Source: Myxococcales bacterium (lineage in GTDB: Bacteria > Myxococcota_A > Bradymonadia > UBA7976 > UBA1532). Taken from it: a stretch of 64,000 nucleotides of DNA. The notes under the pieces were generated by a model that worked only from the letters and a program-made list of their open reading frames with translations, did not search any database and was not told where the DNA came from. Positions 15,245 to 26,175 of the stretch are shown in pieces. The stretch is from NCBI GenBank assembly GCA_002731825.1, contig PCCS01000001.1, forward strand, positions 1 through 64,000, in the 5' to 3' direction. Position numbers and translations under genes: made by a program. Numbering within the stretch: position 1 is the first letter of the stretch; the number at the start of each line of letters is the position of its first letter.

Positions 15245-16344
15245 CGTAACTTCCTTTCTCGATCGGCGTGTGCCAGTCGACAAACTATGTCTCTAAATTC
15301 TTCCTGTTTGTAGTCGAGTACGACCGGTTCCGCTAGTTTTCTTAATCCAATCATGCGGACCGTATCTCCCTGATTCTTCTTATCGAGTAAAACCCGCTCG
15401 AATACACCATCATCAATTCGTTCAGCCCAGTTCGCCGGTCCACCAAGAGCCGTCAAAGCTGATTCGCATAAGAGGCGCTCCCGGTCAGATAGACCCAGTT
15501 TCTCTGCGCTGATGGCCAAACAAAACCGCAGCCCGAGCGCGATGGCATCACCATGACTGAGCGGAGCCCTTGACCCATCGGTCTCAAAGGCGTGCCCCAT
15601 CGTATGTCCTAGGTTTAAGACCATGCGGCGTCCGGCTTCCCGTTCATCTTCACGCACGATATCCGCCTTAAAACGAACGACATTGGGCAAGATATCAAAG
15701 AGGGCTTGTCCGTCGCCCTTTAGAATACCAGGGATGTTGTCGGTCACCTGCGATAACAGATTTTCACCGCCTAAAAAGCCGTGCTTGACCGCTTCCGCAA
15801 GACCAGATCTTCGATGGTCGTTAGGAAGTGTATCTAGGTGCTCTGTATCTATGAACACCCATTTTGGCTGGTAGAATGAGCCAATCAAATTCTTTGCACC
15901 GGCAAAGTTAACACCGACTTTTCCGCCGACGCTGCTATCCACCTGCGCCAGTACCGTCGTTGGGATTTGCGCAAAGGGTATGCCGCGTAGCAGTGTGGAC
16001 GCGACGAAACCGGCTACATCACCAACGACACCGCCTCCATAGGCAAGAATGTGGGTTGTTCTATCCACACCATGTGCAATGGCCGTCTCATAGACCTGTT
16101 TGACCGTATCTAGCGTCTTTGTTGCGTCTCCCGCTGGAATCGTGATCAGCCGGGCGTTTAACCCAGTCTCCGTCAGCGACTGTGTAAAACCAGCTGCGTA
16201 TAGCGGAGCCACATTGTCATCGGATATGACGAGAACGCGACCACTCTCCGTATCGGCAATGGTTCGTTCAACTAGCTCATGGCGTCCACCGGACCGAAAA
16301 TAAATGGGATAGCGCCTAGACCCAAGCTCTACGGAGATTTTCAT
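15241..16344 (-). CDS. aroB: 3-dehydroquinate synthase
   Basis: AroB makes 3-dehydroquinate from DAHP with NAD and a divalent metal. The 367-residue length is normal. Visible family motifs are AYGGGVVGDVAGFVAS (NAD-binding, ~103-118), PTTVLAQVDSSVGGK (~127-141), NLIGSFYQP and the metal-binding HTMGHAFE (~248-255). It overlaps aroK by 4 bases upstream and the lipoprotein by 4 bases downstream. The aroK-aroB pair directly behind pilQ is a widely conserved arrangement. Confidence 0.97.
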   Translation of the reverse strand: MKISVELGSRRYPIYFRSGGRHELVERTIADTESGRVLVISDDNVAPLYAAGFTQSLTETGLNARLITIPAGDATKTLDTVKQVYETAIAHGVDRTTHILAYGGGVVGDVAGFVASTLLRGIPFAQIPTTVLAQVDSSVGGKVGVNFAGAKNLIGSFYQPKWVFIDTEHLDTLPNDHRRSGLAEAVKHGFLGGENLLSQVTDNIPGILKGDGQALFDILPNVVRFKADIVREDEREAGRRMVLNLGHTMGHAFETDGSRAPLSHGDAIALGLRFCLAISAEKLGLSDRERLLCESALTALGGPANWAERIDDGVFERVLLDKKNQGDTVRMIGLRKLAEPVVLDYKQEEFRDIVCRLAHADRERKLR

Positions 16345-16880
16345 CGATTCACCTCCGCACCCATGAGCATGTTATAGAGTCCGTCGACCACAGCCTCAAC
16401 ACTTTGGTCGTCCGTATTGATATGGACATCTGAATCAGAATAGCTGGTCTGTCGAATGGCCCGCAGTTCCGACAATGACACTCTGAAGTTATCTTGATCG
16501 AGCAGAGGTCGATTAGAGGATCCTTTTAGGCGCTCTAGAAGCGTATCAATGCTTGCGTTCAAACAGATAATGGGCCCGTTTCTTCGCGCTTCCTCACGCA
16601 GCTCGTCATCCAATAAGGTGCCGCCGCCGAGGGCGATGACCTTATTCTTGCCATCTCGCAATTGCTGGGTGAAGGCGTCTTTTTCTAGCTGTCGAAACAC
16701 ACTTTCTCCACGCAGAACAAAAAGGGCCTCAATCTCAGTGTTTTCACGAGAGGCAATCGCTTCGTCCAGGTCGACAAACTGTCTGCCTAAGCGCTCAGCG
16801 AGACTGCGTCCAACACTTGATTTACCAGTACCCATCATCCCCCAAAGGAAGATCGGTCGATGCTCACTGACCTGAATCAC
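16341..16880 (-). CDS. aroK: Shikimate kinase
   Basis: AroK phosphorylates shikimate at the 3-OH using ATP. The 179-residue protein has the P-loop GMMGTGKSSVG (~14-24), the DLDEAI metal/substrate motif, an RGESVFRQLE segment with the shikimate-binding Arg and the GGGTLLDDE loop. The start overlaps the pilQ stop by 4 bases (ATGA). Confidence 0.96.
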   Translation of the reverse strand: MIQVSEHRPIFLWGMMGTGKSSVGRSLAERLGRQFVDLDEAIASRENTEIEALFVLRGESVFRQLEKDAFTQQLRDGKNKVIALGGGTLLDDELREEARRNGPIICLNASIDTLLERLKGSSNRPLLDQDNFRVSLSELRAIRQTSYSDSDVHINTDDQSVEAVVDGLYNMLMGAEVNR

Positions 16881-19800
16881 TGAGCCGTTTTGACCGTTGA
16901 AGCCGCTCTATTCACGATACGAGGTGTCACAAAAATCAACAATTCGCTCCGTCGGTCACTCTCTTGATGATTACGGAACATGACACCTATGATTGGAATT
17001 CGAGCCAAAAACGGGACCTCTGACCGATTAAAACCAGCATTACTTGTGTAGATGCCACCGATGACCGTTGTGTCGCCATCCTTAAGCAGTAATTCAGTCT
17101 GTGCTTCTTTCTTCAGAATCGTGGGGTCACCCCGAGCACCAACATTTTGAAAGTCGGGTGTGTTGTTCTGCGCATTGAGCTTCAAGTAAATATTGCCGTC
17201 TTGCGTCACGTGCGGTGTCGCCTCGAGGCTCAGGACCGCATCGAAGAAGACCGTTTGAATACCGGCTGCGGAGATCTGACTAATCGGAATGCTGACACCT
17301 TGGCTAATGCGTGCCTTTTTATTGTCTAGGGTGGTGATCTTCGGGCTACTGACGATCTTGACCGAGCCACGGTTTTCCAATGCCGTCAAACGTACATTGA
17401 GATTAAAGGTACTGTCGATACTGCCGAAGGTCATTCCCAAGGCACCACCAGAACCCAGACCCGCGGAGGCAGGCAAGTTCACTACGAAGTTTGGATTGGA
17501 TGATACGCCTTCCGTACCACCTTGTTGGTCATCAGCACCACCAGAAATCCCGATTGAACTCGGGAAGCGGAGCCCTGTTGGATTCCCTGTTGCTGCACTC
17601 CAGGTCGAATCAATGCCCCATTGGATGCCCAATTGTTGGACGTTGACCTCGTTGACTTCTACGATTCGGGTCTCGATGAGCACTTGAGGTGTTTGAGTAT
17701 CCAGCCGACGAATCAGGTCTTCGGCTGCATCCAGATGGTCGTCGACGTCCTTCAAAATGACCGTGTTGGTTCGCTGATCAAACTCTGATGAACCACGCTT
17801 AGAAAGAACACTTTTAATCCTTGGCATGAGGTCGCTGGCCGTTGCATGATTCACAGTGATCAGTTTGACTTCAAGCGGCTTCAACTTCTCTTGTACTTCT
17901 TGCTTCTTGAGCTCGGATTCTCTTTCTTTCGCAATCGACTCGACCGGCGCCACTCGAATAATGTCGCCCTCGCGAACCATATCTAAGCCTTTGGTTCTGA
18001 GTATGATCTCAAGCGCCTGATCCCACGGAACCAGCTTCAGATGCATGGTGATGGTCCCTTTTACTTCGTCACTGGTCACGATGTTGACATTGCCTTCCTT
18101 GGCCAGCAGCCGAAGGATGTTGTGTATATCGCCGTCCTTAATATCGATATTGATTTTCCGACCGGTGTACCTTTTTCGTCGTGCAGGACGAGGCTTACCA
18201 AGAGATCGAGTTTCGATCGCTTGGCTCATTCCTGTGAAGACCGCAGCCTTGGGGCGATCATACTGGATCTCGGCCGCCGGTGGATTCCACGACGGGGCGG
18301 GAGGCAAGTTAGCGATTGTGTCAAGGGGTTGAACTGGGTTTTCAAAAACCCATCTGATGGTACGACCCGACCGAATTAGCTCGGCTTTCGCATCCGTGTT
18401 TAGGGTGACGACGATGCGCACTCGGTCGCCGGGTGCGGGTGCCTGGAAACTGCTCACCAGTTGGATTGATGCTGCAAATTCACTGGTGTCGAGGCTTCGC
18501 TCAAGAGCCGGATCAATCAGAGCATCAGCAAATTCCAATATCCGCGTTTTACTGCCCTCTGTTTTCTCTGAATAGACCGGGTCACCCTTGAATGAAATTG
18601 CGATTTCGCACGCCTCTGTTCGATTGCTAAATTGAACATCTGTAATGCGCGTTCGCATTTGCGGGGCAGGTAACACTGCTGCAACAGGGGTCTCGACCGT
18701 GACGGGGGCCTGTTGGGCAATTGGCTTCGGTGTCTTTGCGACGGCCATTTGGCCGCGTACTTGCTCAAGTTCAGCCCGACTTCGGCGCGATTTTTGCTCT
18801 GCATCGAATAGGGCCGTTTGCTTATCTGATAATTGACTTTGCAAAACAGCGACCTGGCCCTCTGCGCGGGCCAGCTTTGTTTTCAGCGCCTTAGCTTCAG
18901 CGGAGTTGTCAGCTCTTTCAGCAACGGCGATCCGTCCTTGGAGGGACTTGATATTTTGTGCTAACTTAGAGCTAGCCTGTTCAGACTCGATGCGTGCAAT
19001 GTCCGCAGAATTTGCCTTTGACTCCGCGAGTTTGGCTTTGCGTTCGGCTTGAAGTAGTTGCGCTTGCGTTGAGTCCTTATCGGCTTTCGCTTTCGCAAGC
19101 AGTCTATCCAATTGTGCACGCTCCGATGCCAGCTGCGTATTTTCTGCTTTGGCTTTTGCTCGAGCCGTTTCCAGATTGCCAAGCTCTTGGGCCAGTCGGG
19201 CACGTTCGGCTTCCAGTGCACGTGTCCGTGCTTCCGCAGCTGCAATGCGAGCTTCGGCTTCCGCTTGCACAGCCGCATTTCTTTCCGCCTTTGTGGTCGC
19301 ACTGCCTCTAAGCGTCGCTGCGATCCGCTGCGCAGTGTCAGCACTTGTTTGCGATGCTGTTGCCCGTTGTTCTGCGGCTCTGGCTCGCTCGGCTGCTGTT
19401 TCCAGCTCTCGTTGTGCAACGGTGATTTGCATCTCCGCGACTTGGGCTCTGGCTTTCGCTTTGCCTGCGCTGGTCTTCGCTTTCTTCAAGTCGACTTGGG
19501 CGGTTGTGAGCTGCTCGCGTGCCTGAGTCGTGGCCTGCTCCGCTGTTTGTATCCTGATTCGAGCCTGATCCAATTCTGTTCTGACACTTTCAAAATTTGT
19601 TTGTGCTCGCTCCGCTCGTTTCTCGGCGGCAGCCGCCCGCTCAGCGAGTCGCTCGGCCTCTAAAGCACGTTGGTTGCTCGTATCTTTGGATGTTTTCAGA
19701 GCGGCCTCGGCGGCCTGTGCTCTGGCGATGGCTTCCTGGGCGCGGGCTTCGGCAGCAGCCATTTTTGCTTGTGCGGCTTGCGTTGCCGCATTGGCCTGTT

Positions 19801-21385
19801 GGCGAGCTGCTTCGGCTCTTGCTTGTGCGGCCTCGGCCGCCGCCTGTGCCCTAGATGCTGTTTCTACAGCCGTCGAACTTTGCCGCAGTCGACTTGCTCT
19901 TCGATTGGCTGTGTCTGCAACCGTCGTCAAGCGCGATGCTTCGGCCTCAGCCTTCTGCGCACGGCCCTCTGCACTCTGAGCTCGGACTCGCGATGACTCC
20001 GCTGCTTTCAGAGCGCTTACCTCTGCCTGTCGGGCCCGGGCCTCAGCGCGAGCGATTGCATCTTGTGCTTGACCTTCTGCGGCTTGTAATCGAGCTTCAG
20101 CGGCCTTTGCTCGCGTCTCAGCCTGTGTGATGCGGTCGTTAGTTGACTGGCTTAAGTCTCTGACCTGGGCTCGAGCACGCTTGAGTTGCTCCCGCATTTC
20201 TTTGCTTTGTTGCTGTGCGCTGACCGTTGCTGTTTCGGCATTCCGAGCCTTCGCTTCAGCCGTAGCGATCCGTCTCTGAGCTGCCGCCAGTGCCTCCTGT
20301 GCCTTAACTAATTGAGCTTGGGTGGCTTCAGCTGCTGTAGCTGCATCCTGAGCGGCGACAGCCAATTGGTCCGCCTTGGCTTTCGATTGTTGAGCTTGGT
20401 TCTCGGCCGCTTCCGCTCGTGCATCCGCAGCTGCGGTCTGTGCTTGGGCTGCGTTCGCTTTGGCAGCAGCAGCCTGCTCGGCGGCTTTTGCTTCAGCGCG
20501 CGATGCAACAGCCATTGTCTCAGCGGCTTCCGCTCGTGCGAGTAGTTCAGCTGCTTCTGCTGTGGCTTGTTGACGTGCAGCGACTTTACTCTGGCTTGCT
20601 TTTTCTTGAGCCGCCTTTGCTTCTTGAGCGAGTTTGAGTGCTTTAAGCTCAGCATCACTGGCCTTGCTGGCAGCGCGGTCGGCTTGGCCACGTGCCACGT
20701 CTGCAGCCCGAAGCGCCTTTGCTTCGGCGGCGCGTGCATTCGCTTCTGCTGTGCGGGCTTCTGCTTGGGCTGTGGCGATCTGTTTTTCGGCTGTCTCGAC
20801 GGTTGAACGGGCTCTTGCCTCCGCTGTTTGTGCGCGTTGTTCGGCTTCAATGGCCCTTTGCTCTGCCTGTTTTGCTCGTGTTTCCGCGTCTGTCGCTCGG
20901 CTCTGCGCGGCTGCAATGGCGGCTGAATTGTCAGGTGTGGCGGCGACGTCGGGTGCCCGACGTTGGCTCGCATCCACGGTAATCAGCAGTTTGGTGCCTT
21001 CGGCTTTAACCGAATAAAGAGCATCCGTCTCCAAACCAACGACGATGCGTCCGATTTGGACCAACTCGTCGGTAAACTGCAGGGGTGTGATGTCATTTAT
21101 CACACCATTTTCAACGGTGATCGGACCTTCGATCGATGTGATGTCAGCATTCGACACGTCGATGAAAAGACGGGTTGGTTTATCCAACTTAAAAACAGTG
21201 AACGTCGGGGGCGCTGACCCATCGATGACAACCACTGTTGCGTCCGCCTGTTCCTCGACTTTCAGCGTTTTCAGTCGATTGACCGATCGGTCATCGGCTC
21301 GTGCGCTGAGTGTCAGCAACATCAAAAGAAACGGCACAGCATAACGCATCGTCCGCCCTCTTCGGCTAGGCCTTGTCTTGCCCAT
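16877..21385 (-). CDS. pilQ: Type IV pilus secretin PilQ with giant coiled-coil insertion
   Basis: PilQ forms the outer-membrane channel of type IV pili. The ATG at 21385 is preferred (AGGGG 7 bases upstream), giving 1502 residues with an N-terminal signal peptide ending SARA. Order of parts: an AMIN domain (~35-145) that binds peptidoglycan; about 730 residues of Ala/Glu/Arg/Gln-rich heptad-like coiled coil (~150-880); a second AMIN-like domain (~908-1013); the secretin N-terminal ring domains (INIDIKDGDIHNILRLLAKEG, ~1075 on); and the C-terminal secretin barrel with VPFLARIPIIGVMFR near the end. Family members usually have 650-900 residues, so the insertion doubles the size. It remains in frame throughout. 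It lies 20 bases after pilP. Confidence 0.93.
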   Translation of the reverse strand: MGKTRPSRRGRTMRYAVPFLLMLLTLSARADDRSVNRLKTLKVEEQADATVVVIDGSAPPTFTVFKLDKPTRLFIDVSNADITSIEGPITVENGVINDITPLQFTDELVQIGRIVVGLETDALYSVKAEGTKLLITVDASQRRAPDVAATPDNSAAIAAAQSRATDAETRAKQAEQRAIEAEQRAQTAEARARSTVETAEKQIATAQAEARTAEANARAAEAKALRAADVARGQADRAASKASDAELKALKLAQEAKAAQEKASQSKVAARQQATAEAAELLARAEAAETMAVASRAEAKAAEQAAAAKANAAQAQTAAADARAEAAENQAQQSKAKADQLAVAAQDAATAAEATQAQLVKAQEALAAAQRRIATAEAKARNAETATVSAQQQSKEMREQLKRARAQVRDLSQSTNDRITQAETRAKAAEARLQAAEGQAQDAIARAEARARQAEVSALKAAESSRVRAQSAEGRAQKAEAEASRLTTVADTANRRASRLRQSSTAVETASRAQAAAEAAQARAEAARQQANAATQAAQAKMAAAEARAQEAIARAQAAEAALKTSKDTSNQRALEAERLAERAAAAEKRAERAQTNFESVRTELDQARIRIQTAEQATTQAREQLTTAQVDLKKAKTSAGKAKARAQVAEMQITVAQRELETAAERARAAEQRATASQTSADTAQRIAATLRGSATTKAERNAAVQAEAEARIAAAEARTRALEAERARLAQELGNLETARAKAKAENTQLASERAQLDRLLAKAKADKDSTQAQLLQAERKAKLAESKANSADIARIESEQASSKLAQNIKSLQGRIAVAERADNSAEAKALKTKLARAEGQVAVLQSQLSDKQTALFDAEQKSRRSRAELEQVRGQMAVAKTPKPIAQQAPVTVETPVAAVLPAPQMRTRITDVQFSNRTEACEIAISFKGDPVYSEKTEGSKTRILEFADALIDPALERSLDTSEFAASIQLVSSFQAPAPGDRVRIVVTLNTDAKAELIRSGRTIRWVFENPVQPLDTIANLPPAPSWNPPAAEIQYDRPKAAVFTGMSQAIETRSLGKPRPARRKRYTGRKINIDIKDGDIHNILRLLAKEGNVNIVTSDEVKGTITMHLKLVPWDQALEIILRTKGLDMVREGDIIRVAPVESIAKERESELKKQEVQEKLKPLEVKLITVNHATASDLMPRIKSVLSKRGSSEFDQRTNTVILKDVDDHLDAAEDLIRRLDTQTPQVLIETRIVEVNEVNVQQLGIQWGIDSTWSAATGNPTGLRFPSSIGISGGADDQQGGTEGVSSNPNFVVNLPASAGLGSGGALGMTFGSIDSTFNLNVRLTALENRGSVKIVSSPKITTLDNKKARISQGVSIPISQISAAGIQTVFFDAVLSLEATPHVTQDGNIYLKLNAQNNTPDFQNVGARGDPTILKKEAQTELLLKDGDTTVIGGIYTSNAGFNRSEVPFLARIPIIGVMFRNHQESDRRSELLIFVTPRIVNRAASTVKTAQ

Positions 21386-21405
21386 GTATGTTCCCCTCAG
21401 GCTCA

Positions 21406-22014
21406 TCACGGTAGCAACTCCTGCAACTCTTCCTGTGTACGTAGGACCTTGCGGATCTCCGAAGGCGTTTTATCGTCTTCAGGTTTTTCCAGGGCCTTAA
21501 ATATGATCTCATTGCGCGTAATGCGCACGACACGCATCGGCAGCTTACGGCCAACAACATCACTGGCTTGAATGATATGGCCGATACCGCGGCCGTCTTC
21601 GACCATCGCCTTATGCACCGCTGTTCCTGTAATCAGAGCAACGAGCTTGAGTTCGGCAACTTCTGCATTATTGATGGTCGACGTAATCTCGGTGGTTTCT
21701 TCGTCTGCCTTATCCTCGGTCTTGACAAGCAAATCATCGACGTGAGGTAGGAATGGGTCGCGTGAGCCTCGAATCAGAGATGATATGATATCTGATTTAG
21801 ACCAGTCGATCTCCCGGAAACGCGCAGGAATATTGGACATGTCCAGGCTCTTCTTTTCCGTGATTACGCGTTTTGCAGCTGGTTTTGCACTGCTGCGCCG
21901 TCTGCGGACCTGATTTTTGCTGCTGTCATTGCCACCGCAGCCCATGAACTCAAGCGGCAAGAGCATGAGCAGCATGATCATGGGGGCAGTGGTTTTTCGC
22001 ACAGTCCGTTTCAT
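21406..22014 (-). CDS. pilP: Pilus assembly lipoprotein PilP
   Basis: PilP is the inner-membrane lipoprotein that links the PilN/PilO pair to the PilQ secretin. The 202-residue protein from the ATG at 22014 starts with a signal and lipobox (EFMGC). It has a basic linker (RRRRSSAKPAAKR) and a C-terminal beta domain typical of PilP (DPFLPHVDDLL, then ELKLVALITGTAVHKAMVEDGRG). This start overlaps the pilO stop by 4 bases, whereas a longer frame to 22080 would lie inside pilO. Confidence 0.9.
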   Translation of the reverse strand: MKRTVRKTTAPMIMLLMLLPLEFMGCGGNDSSKNQVRRRRSSAKPAAKRVITEKKSLDMSNIPARFREIDWSKSDIISSLIRGSRDPFLPHVDDLLVKTEDKADEETTEITSTINNAEVAELKLVALITGTAVHKAMVEDGRGIGHIIQASDVVGRKLPMRVVRITRNEIIFKALEKPEDDKTPSEIRKVLRTQEELQELLP

Positions 22015-22628
22015 TGGGCGACTCCACCAGCGGGCGCATTCGCATTCGGCGCGATATACATGAACGTGGTGGCTGAACAATTGGCTGCAATTCGATGGTC
22101 GATGGTGCCATCAGCCTTCTCCTTGCGCCCGAGCGTCTTCAGTTCAATATCTTGAACATTAACCAGGCGTGTCAGACGGCCCATGTAATAAAAGAATGTC
22201 GCCACTTCGTGGAATGTCCCCGTCAGTTCCATTTTGACGGGAATTCGTGCATACAGCTCTTCCTTTTTGGTCTTATTCCGCTCGAAGCGTTCCACAGACA
22301 ATCCAACGATCTTTGCTTGACTGTGAATCTGTTCCAAGAGCATCGAAATCGCTGGCTTTTCGGGCAGCCGATCACGCATGCGATTTCGCTCCACCCTCAA
22401 TTTATCGATGAGGTCTTGGTATTTAGTCAGCTCTTTCAAAGCAGCCTTTTCTTTCGCTACTTTCTTGGTCAGTTTGGGCGTATTCTTTTCCGCCTTGCCC
22501 AACTTGTCTGTCAATTCGCTGAAATATAGAGTCCACCAACCTGCACCGACGACGCCAAGCATCATGACTAACACCAAGATCTTGCTCGACGTGGGCGCTG
22601 CAGCTAGTTTGTCTAATGAGCTTGCCAT
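22011..22628 (-). CDS. pilO: Pilus assembly protein PilO
   Basis: PilO pairs with PilN in the inner-membrane alignment complex of type IV pili. It has 205 residues: one membrane segment (ILVLVMMLGVVGAGWWTLYF, ~18-37), then a coiled coil of about 60 residues and a ferredoxin-like periplasmic domain (GLSVERFERNKTKKEELYARIPVKMELTG, VATFFYYMGRL). It is separated from pilN by 33 bases. Confidence 0.93.
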   Translation of the reverse strand: MASSLDKLAAAPTSSKILVLVMMLGVVGAGWWTLYFSELTDKLGKAEKNTPKLTKKVAKEKAALKELTKYQDLIDKLRVERNRMRDRLPEKPAISMLLEQIHSQAKIVGLSVERFERNKTKKEELYARIPVKMELTGTFHEVATFFYYMGRLTRLVNVQDIELKTLGRKEKADGTIDHRIAANCSATTFMYIAPNANAPAGGVAQ

Positions 22629-22661
22629 ATTGCTCTACTTTCCTTTAATCCACCCAGTCAC

Positions 22662-23336
22662 TTACTTGGATTTGTCCATCTCGCCAAGTTTACCCTCGGC
22701 CAGCAACTTAATATCGGCCGCACCATAAATCACAAGACCAGCAAACTCGAATTGGTAAAATGTTGCGTCTCCGAGTTCTCGAACCTGTGTTGCCGATGAG
22801 AAATTTATCTCCACGTTGACAAAGTGTCGAGATGTGTTCAGCCGCTTGAGAAACTCCGCGACGTCCTCGTTACTTCGCGCAAGTCCCTTAATCTTCACCT
22901 TACGGTTTGTCTCTTCGAACTTGTCTACCCAAACTCTTTTTGGATCCCAATCGGGGTTCCAGCCGCGCGAGCGCACCCGCAACTTGGCTTTCGGATCTTC
23001 GATAGGCGTCAGGATCATCGAGAGTTCATTCAACATCTTGACGGGTCCGCTCTGTCCTTCGACTAGGCCATTGAGGACCGTCTTCTGGCGTTCAAGTTCT
23101 TTCTGCTCTGCTTTGAGCTTTGTGACCGCCTGAGTCCGTTTTTGAAGGTTTTTCAGTGTTCTGCTGAGCTCACTGTTACGCTTCTTGACGTTCTTTAATT
23201 CCTGCTCTGTATCCCCATAGATAATGAACAGAAACGCGCATTGCCCCATCAATAAAATCAGCGCCAACAGCAGAAACTGGCGACCGCTCTTTTGTCGCTC
23301 CGCTTCTCGTACCGGAAGTAGATTAATGCGAATCAT
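22662..23336 (-). CDS. pilN: Pilus assembly protein PilN
   Basis: PilN spans the inner membrane and its cytoplasmic N-terminus docks onto PilM. The 224-residue protein starts MIRINLLPVREAERQK, the conserved PilM-binding motif of the family. A membrane segment follows (FLLLALILLMGQCAFLFIIYG), then a coiled coil and a periplasmic ferredoxin-like domain. The ATG overlaps the pilM stop by 4 bases. Confidence 0.95.
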   Translation of the reverse strand: MIRINLLPVREAERQKSGRQFLLLALILLMGQCAFLFIIYGDTEQELKNVKKRNSELSRTLKNLQKRTQAVTKLKAEQKELERQKTVLNGLVEGQSGPVKMLNELSMILTPIEDPKAKLRVRSRGWNPDWDPKRVWVDKFEETNRKVKIKGLARSNEDVAEFLKRLNTSRHFVNVEINFSSATQVRELGDATFYQFEFAGLVIYGAADIKLLAEGKLGEMDKSK

Positions 23337-24385
23337 CGGTCGTTCGGCCCCCTCAGAGCGAGTCCTACAGCCACAGCTGCACCCGGACGAATTCGATTGA
23401 TGAATTCTAGGTTAAATTGCTTGGTGTCGACATTGATTGCTTTGAAGGGATCCAGTAGTTCAACCGGCACGCCAACTCGACTCTCGATAGTTGGCGCCAA
23501 GGAGCTGACTTGTGCTGTTCCACCGGACAAGTAAATGCGAGAGACCCGGCCCTCGGACGATGTCGCCAAATAAAAATCTAATGACCGGTGGAGCTCATTG
23601 GCCAAGTTTTCACTCACGGATGCTAGAATTCGGTCGACTTCTTGAGGCACCACACCATCAGCGTTCTGTCCACCCGTCTTATATGATTCCGCTTGGTCAT
23701 GGGAAATACCTAACCGCTTTCGCAGCTCTTCTGTGTACTGGTTGCCACCCATGTTGATGTCGCGCGTGAACGTCGTCATGCCATTGGCGACGATATTGAT
23801 GCTGATCATCGCAGCGCCGATGTCGATGAGAACGATGGTCTCGCCGGGCGGAAAACCGTATCCCGTCTCGAAGGTATTCTGAATCGTAAAACAATCGACG
23901 TCTACGATCACTGGATCGAGTCCAGCATCTCGAGCAATCCCTGCATATTCATCGACCATCTCTCTCTTCGCTGCAACCAGAAGTACATCCATTTGTCCTT
24001 GCTCGGGTCGGGATTGCAGCACTTGGTAATCTAAGTAGACATCGTTGACGTCAAAGGGGATGTATTGCTCCGCTTCCCATTTGATGGATTCATCAAGCTC
24101 ATCTTGCGTCATCGCAGGTAGACCAATTTTTTTGATGATGACCGAATGACCACTGATGGACAGAGCAACCTCTTTTGCTTTCAATTTCAGTTTGTCAGTC
24201 ATCTCCCGAATGGTCTCGACAATGACACTCGAGTTCATCAACGCGCCGTCTACGATGGCTTCAGGTGGCAAGTTGGCCACGGAGAGATTGACCAAGTGGA
24301 TCCCTTTCTTCGTCTCACGAAGCTGGACCAACTTAATTGAACTCGAACCAATATCGAGTCCGAGTGCGTTTTTTCTTCTGGCCAT
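23333..24385 (-). CDS. pilM: Pilus assembly ATPase-like protein PilM
   Basis: PilM is the actin-like cytoplasmic protein of the type IV pilus alignment complex and binds the PilN tail. The 350-residue protein has the actin-fold nucleotide motifs GLDIGSSSIKLVQL (~9-22), VLIDIGAAMISINIV and YLSGGTAQVSSLAPTIE. Length is normal. It is the first gene of the pilMNOPQ-aroKB operon, which continues without a gap larger than 33 bases down to efp. Confidence 0.96.
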   Translation of the reverse strand: MARRKNALGLDIGSSSIKLVQLRETKKGIHLVNLSVANLPPEAIVDGALMNSSVIVETIREMTDKLKLKAKEVALSISGHSVIIKKIGLPAMTQDELDESIKWEAEQYIPFDVNDVYLDYQVLQSRPEQGQMDVLLVAAKREMVDEYAGIARDAGLDPVIVDVDCFTIQNTFETGYGFPPGETIVLIDIGAAMISINIVANGMTTFTRDINMGGNQYTEELRKRLGISHDQAESYKTGGQNADGVVPQEVDRILASVSENLANELHRSLDFYLATSSEGRVSRIYLSGGTAQVSSLAPTIESRVGVPVELLDPFKAINVDTKQFNLEFINRIRPGAAVAVGLALRGPNDR

Positions 24386-24715
24386 TTGACGGTTTCTCCC
24401 AACACCCGCAGCGATGCCTTTTAATCGTCTCCGATATTTGACTAGCCGTGCCTATGGGTCAAGGCCTTATAAACCCATTTTGGACAACTACCCTACGATT
24501 TATTGCGATATGGCAAAGTTTGGCCAGTAAATATCTAGATTCGCCCAGATAATTATAAATTTCTTGACTCGGAATAGCCCCCGAAAAGCCTTTACATGGT
24601 CATCACCAAGCCCGTTGTGCTCTAGTGTACGACAATGTCGTATAAAAGCAAAGTGCATTACCTGAAAACAGAAGATCCCGAAATCAGTGAACTGCTCACT
24701 AACATCCCTCGGGTT
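24386..24715. other. Intergenic region upstream of pilM
   Basis: 330 bases without a gene lie between the response-regulator stop and pilM. They are A+T-rich and hold the likely pil operon promoter (24434-24462) and a perfect palindrome TACGACA-A-TGTCGTA (24628-24642). I looked for a sigma-54 (-24/-12) promoter because an NtrC-type regulator is adjacent; the nearest match has the wrong spacing. Confidence 0.5.
24434..24462 (-). promoter_or_regulatory. Possible pilM operon promoter
   Basis: On the minus strand TTGACC (24462-24457), a 17-base spacer and AAATAT (24439-24434) would start transcription about 40 bases before pilM. The -35 is five of six; the -10 is weak. Confidence 0.35.
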
Positions 24716-26092
<1,377 letters not shown>

Positions 26093-26175
26093 GGGTAGAC
26101 AATAGACTGGACGGGGGGGTTCCGCCAGAAATCAGTTATGGTTTTGCGGAAACAGACGTCGCTCTGAGTGGGGTT

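Noticed and set aside
18994-21017. Many long opposite-strand frames rich in Cys, Arg or Leu
   Set aside because: They mirror the Ala/Glu/Arg codons of the PilQ coiled coil; none has a start site or family motif.
24510-24530. Sigma-54 promoter for pilM on the minus strand
   Set aside because: TGGC and TTGC elements are present, but the GG to GC distance is 9 instead of the strict 10 bases.
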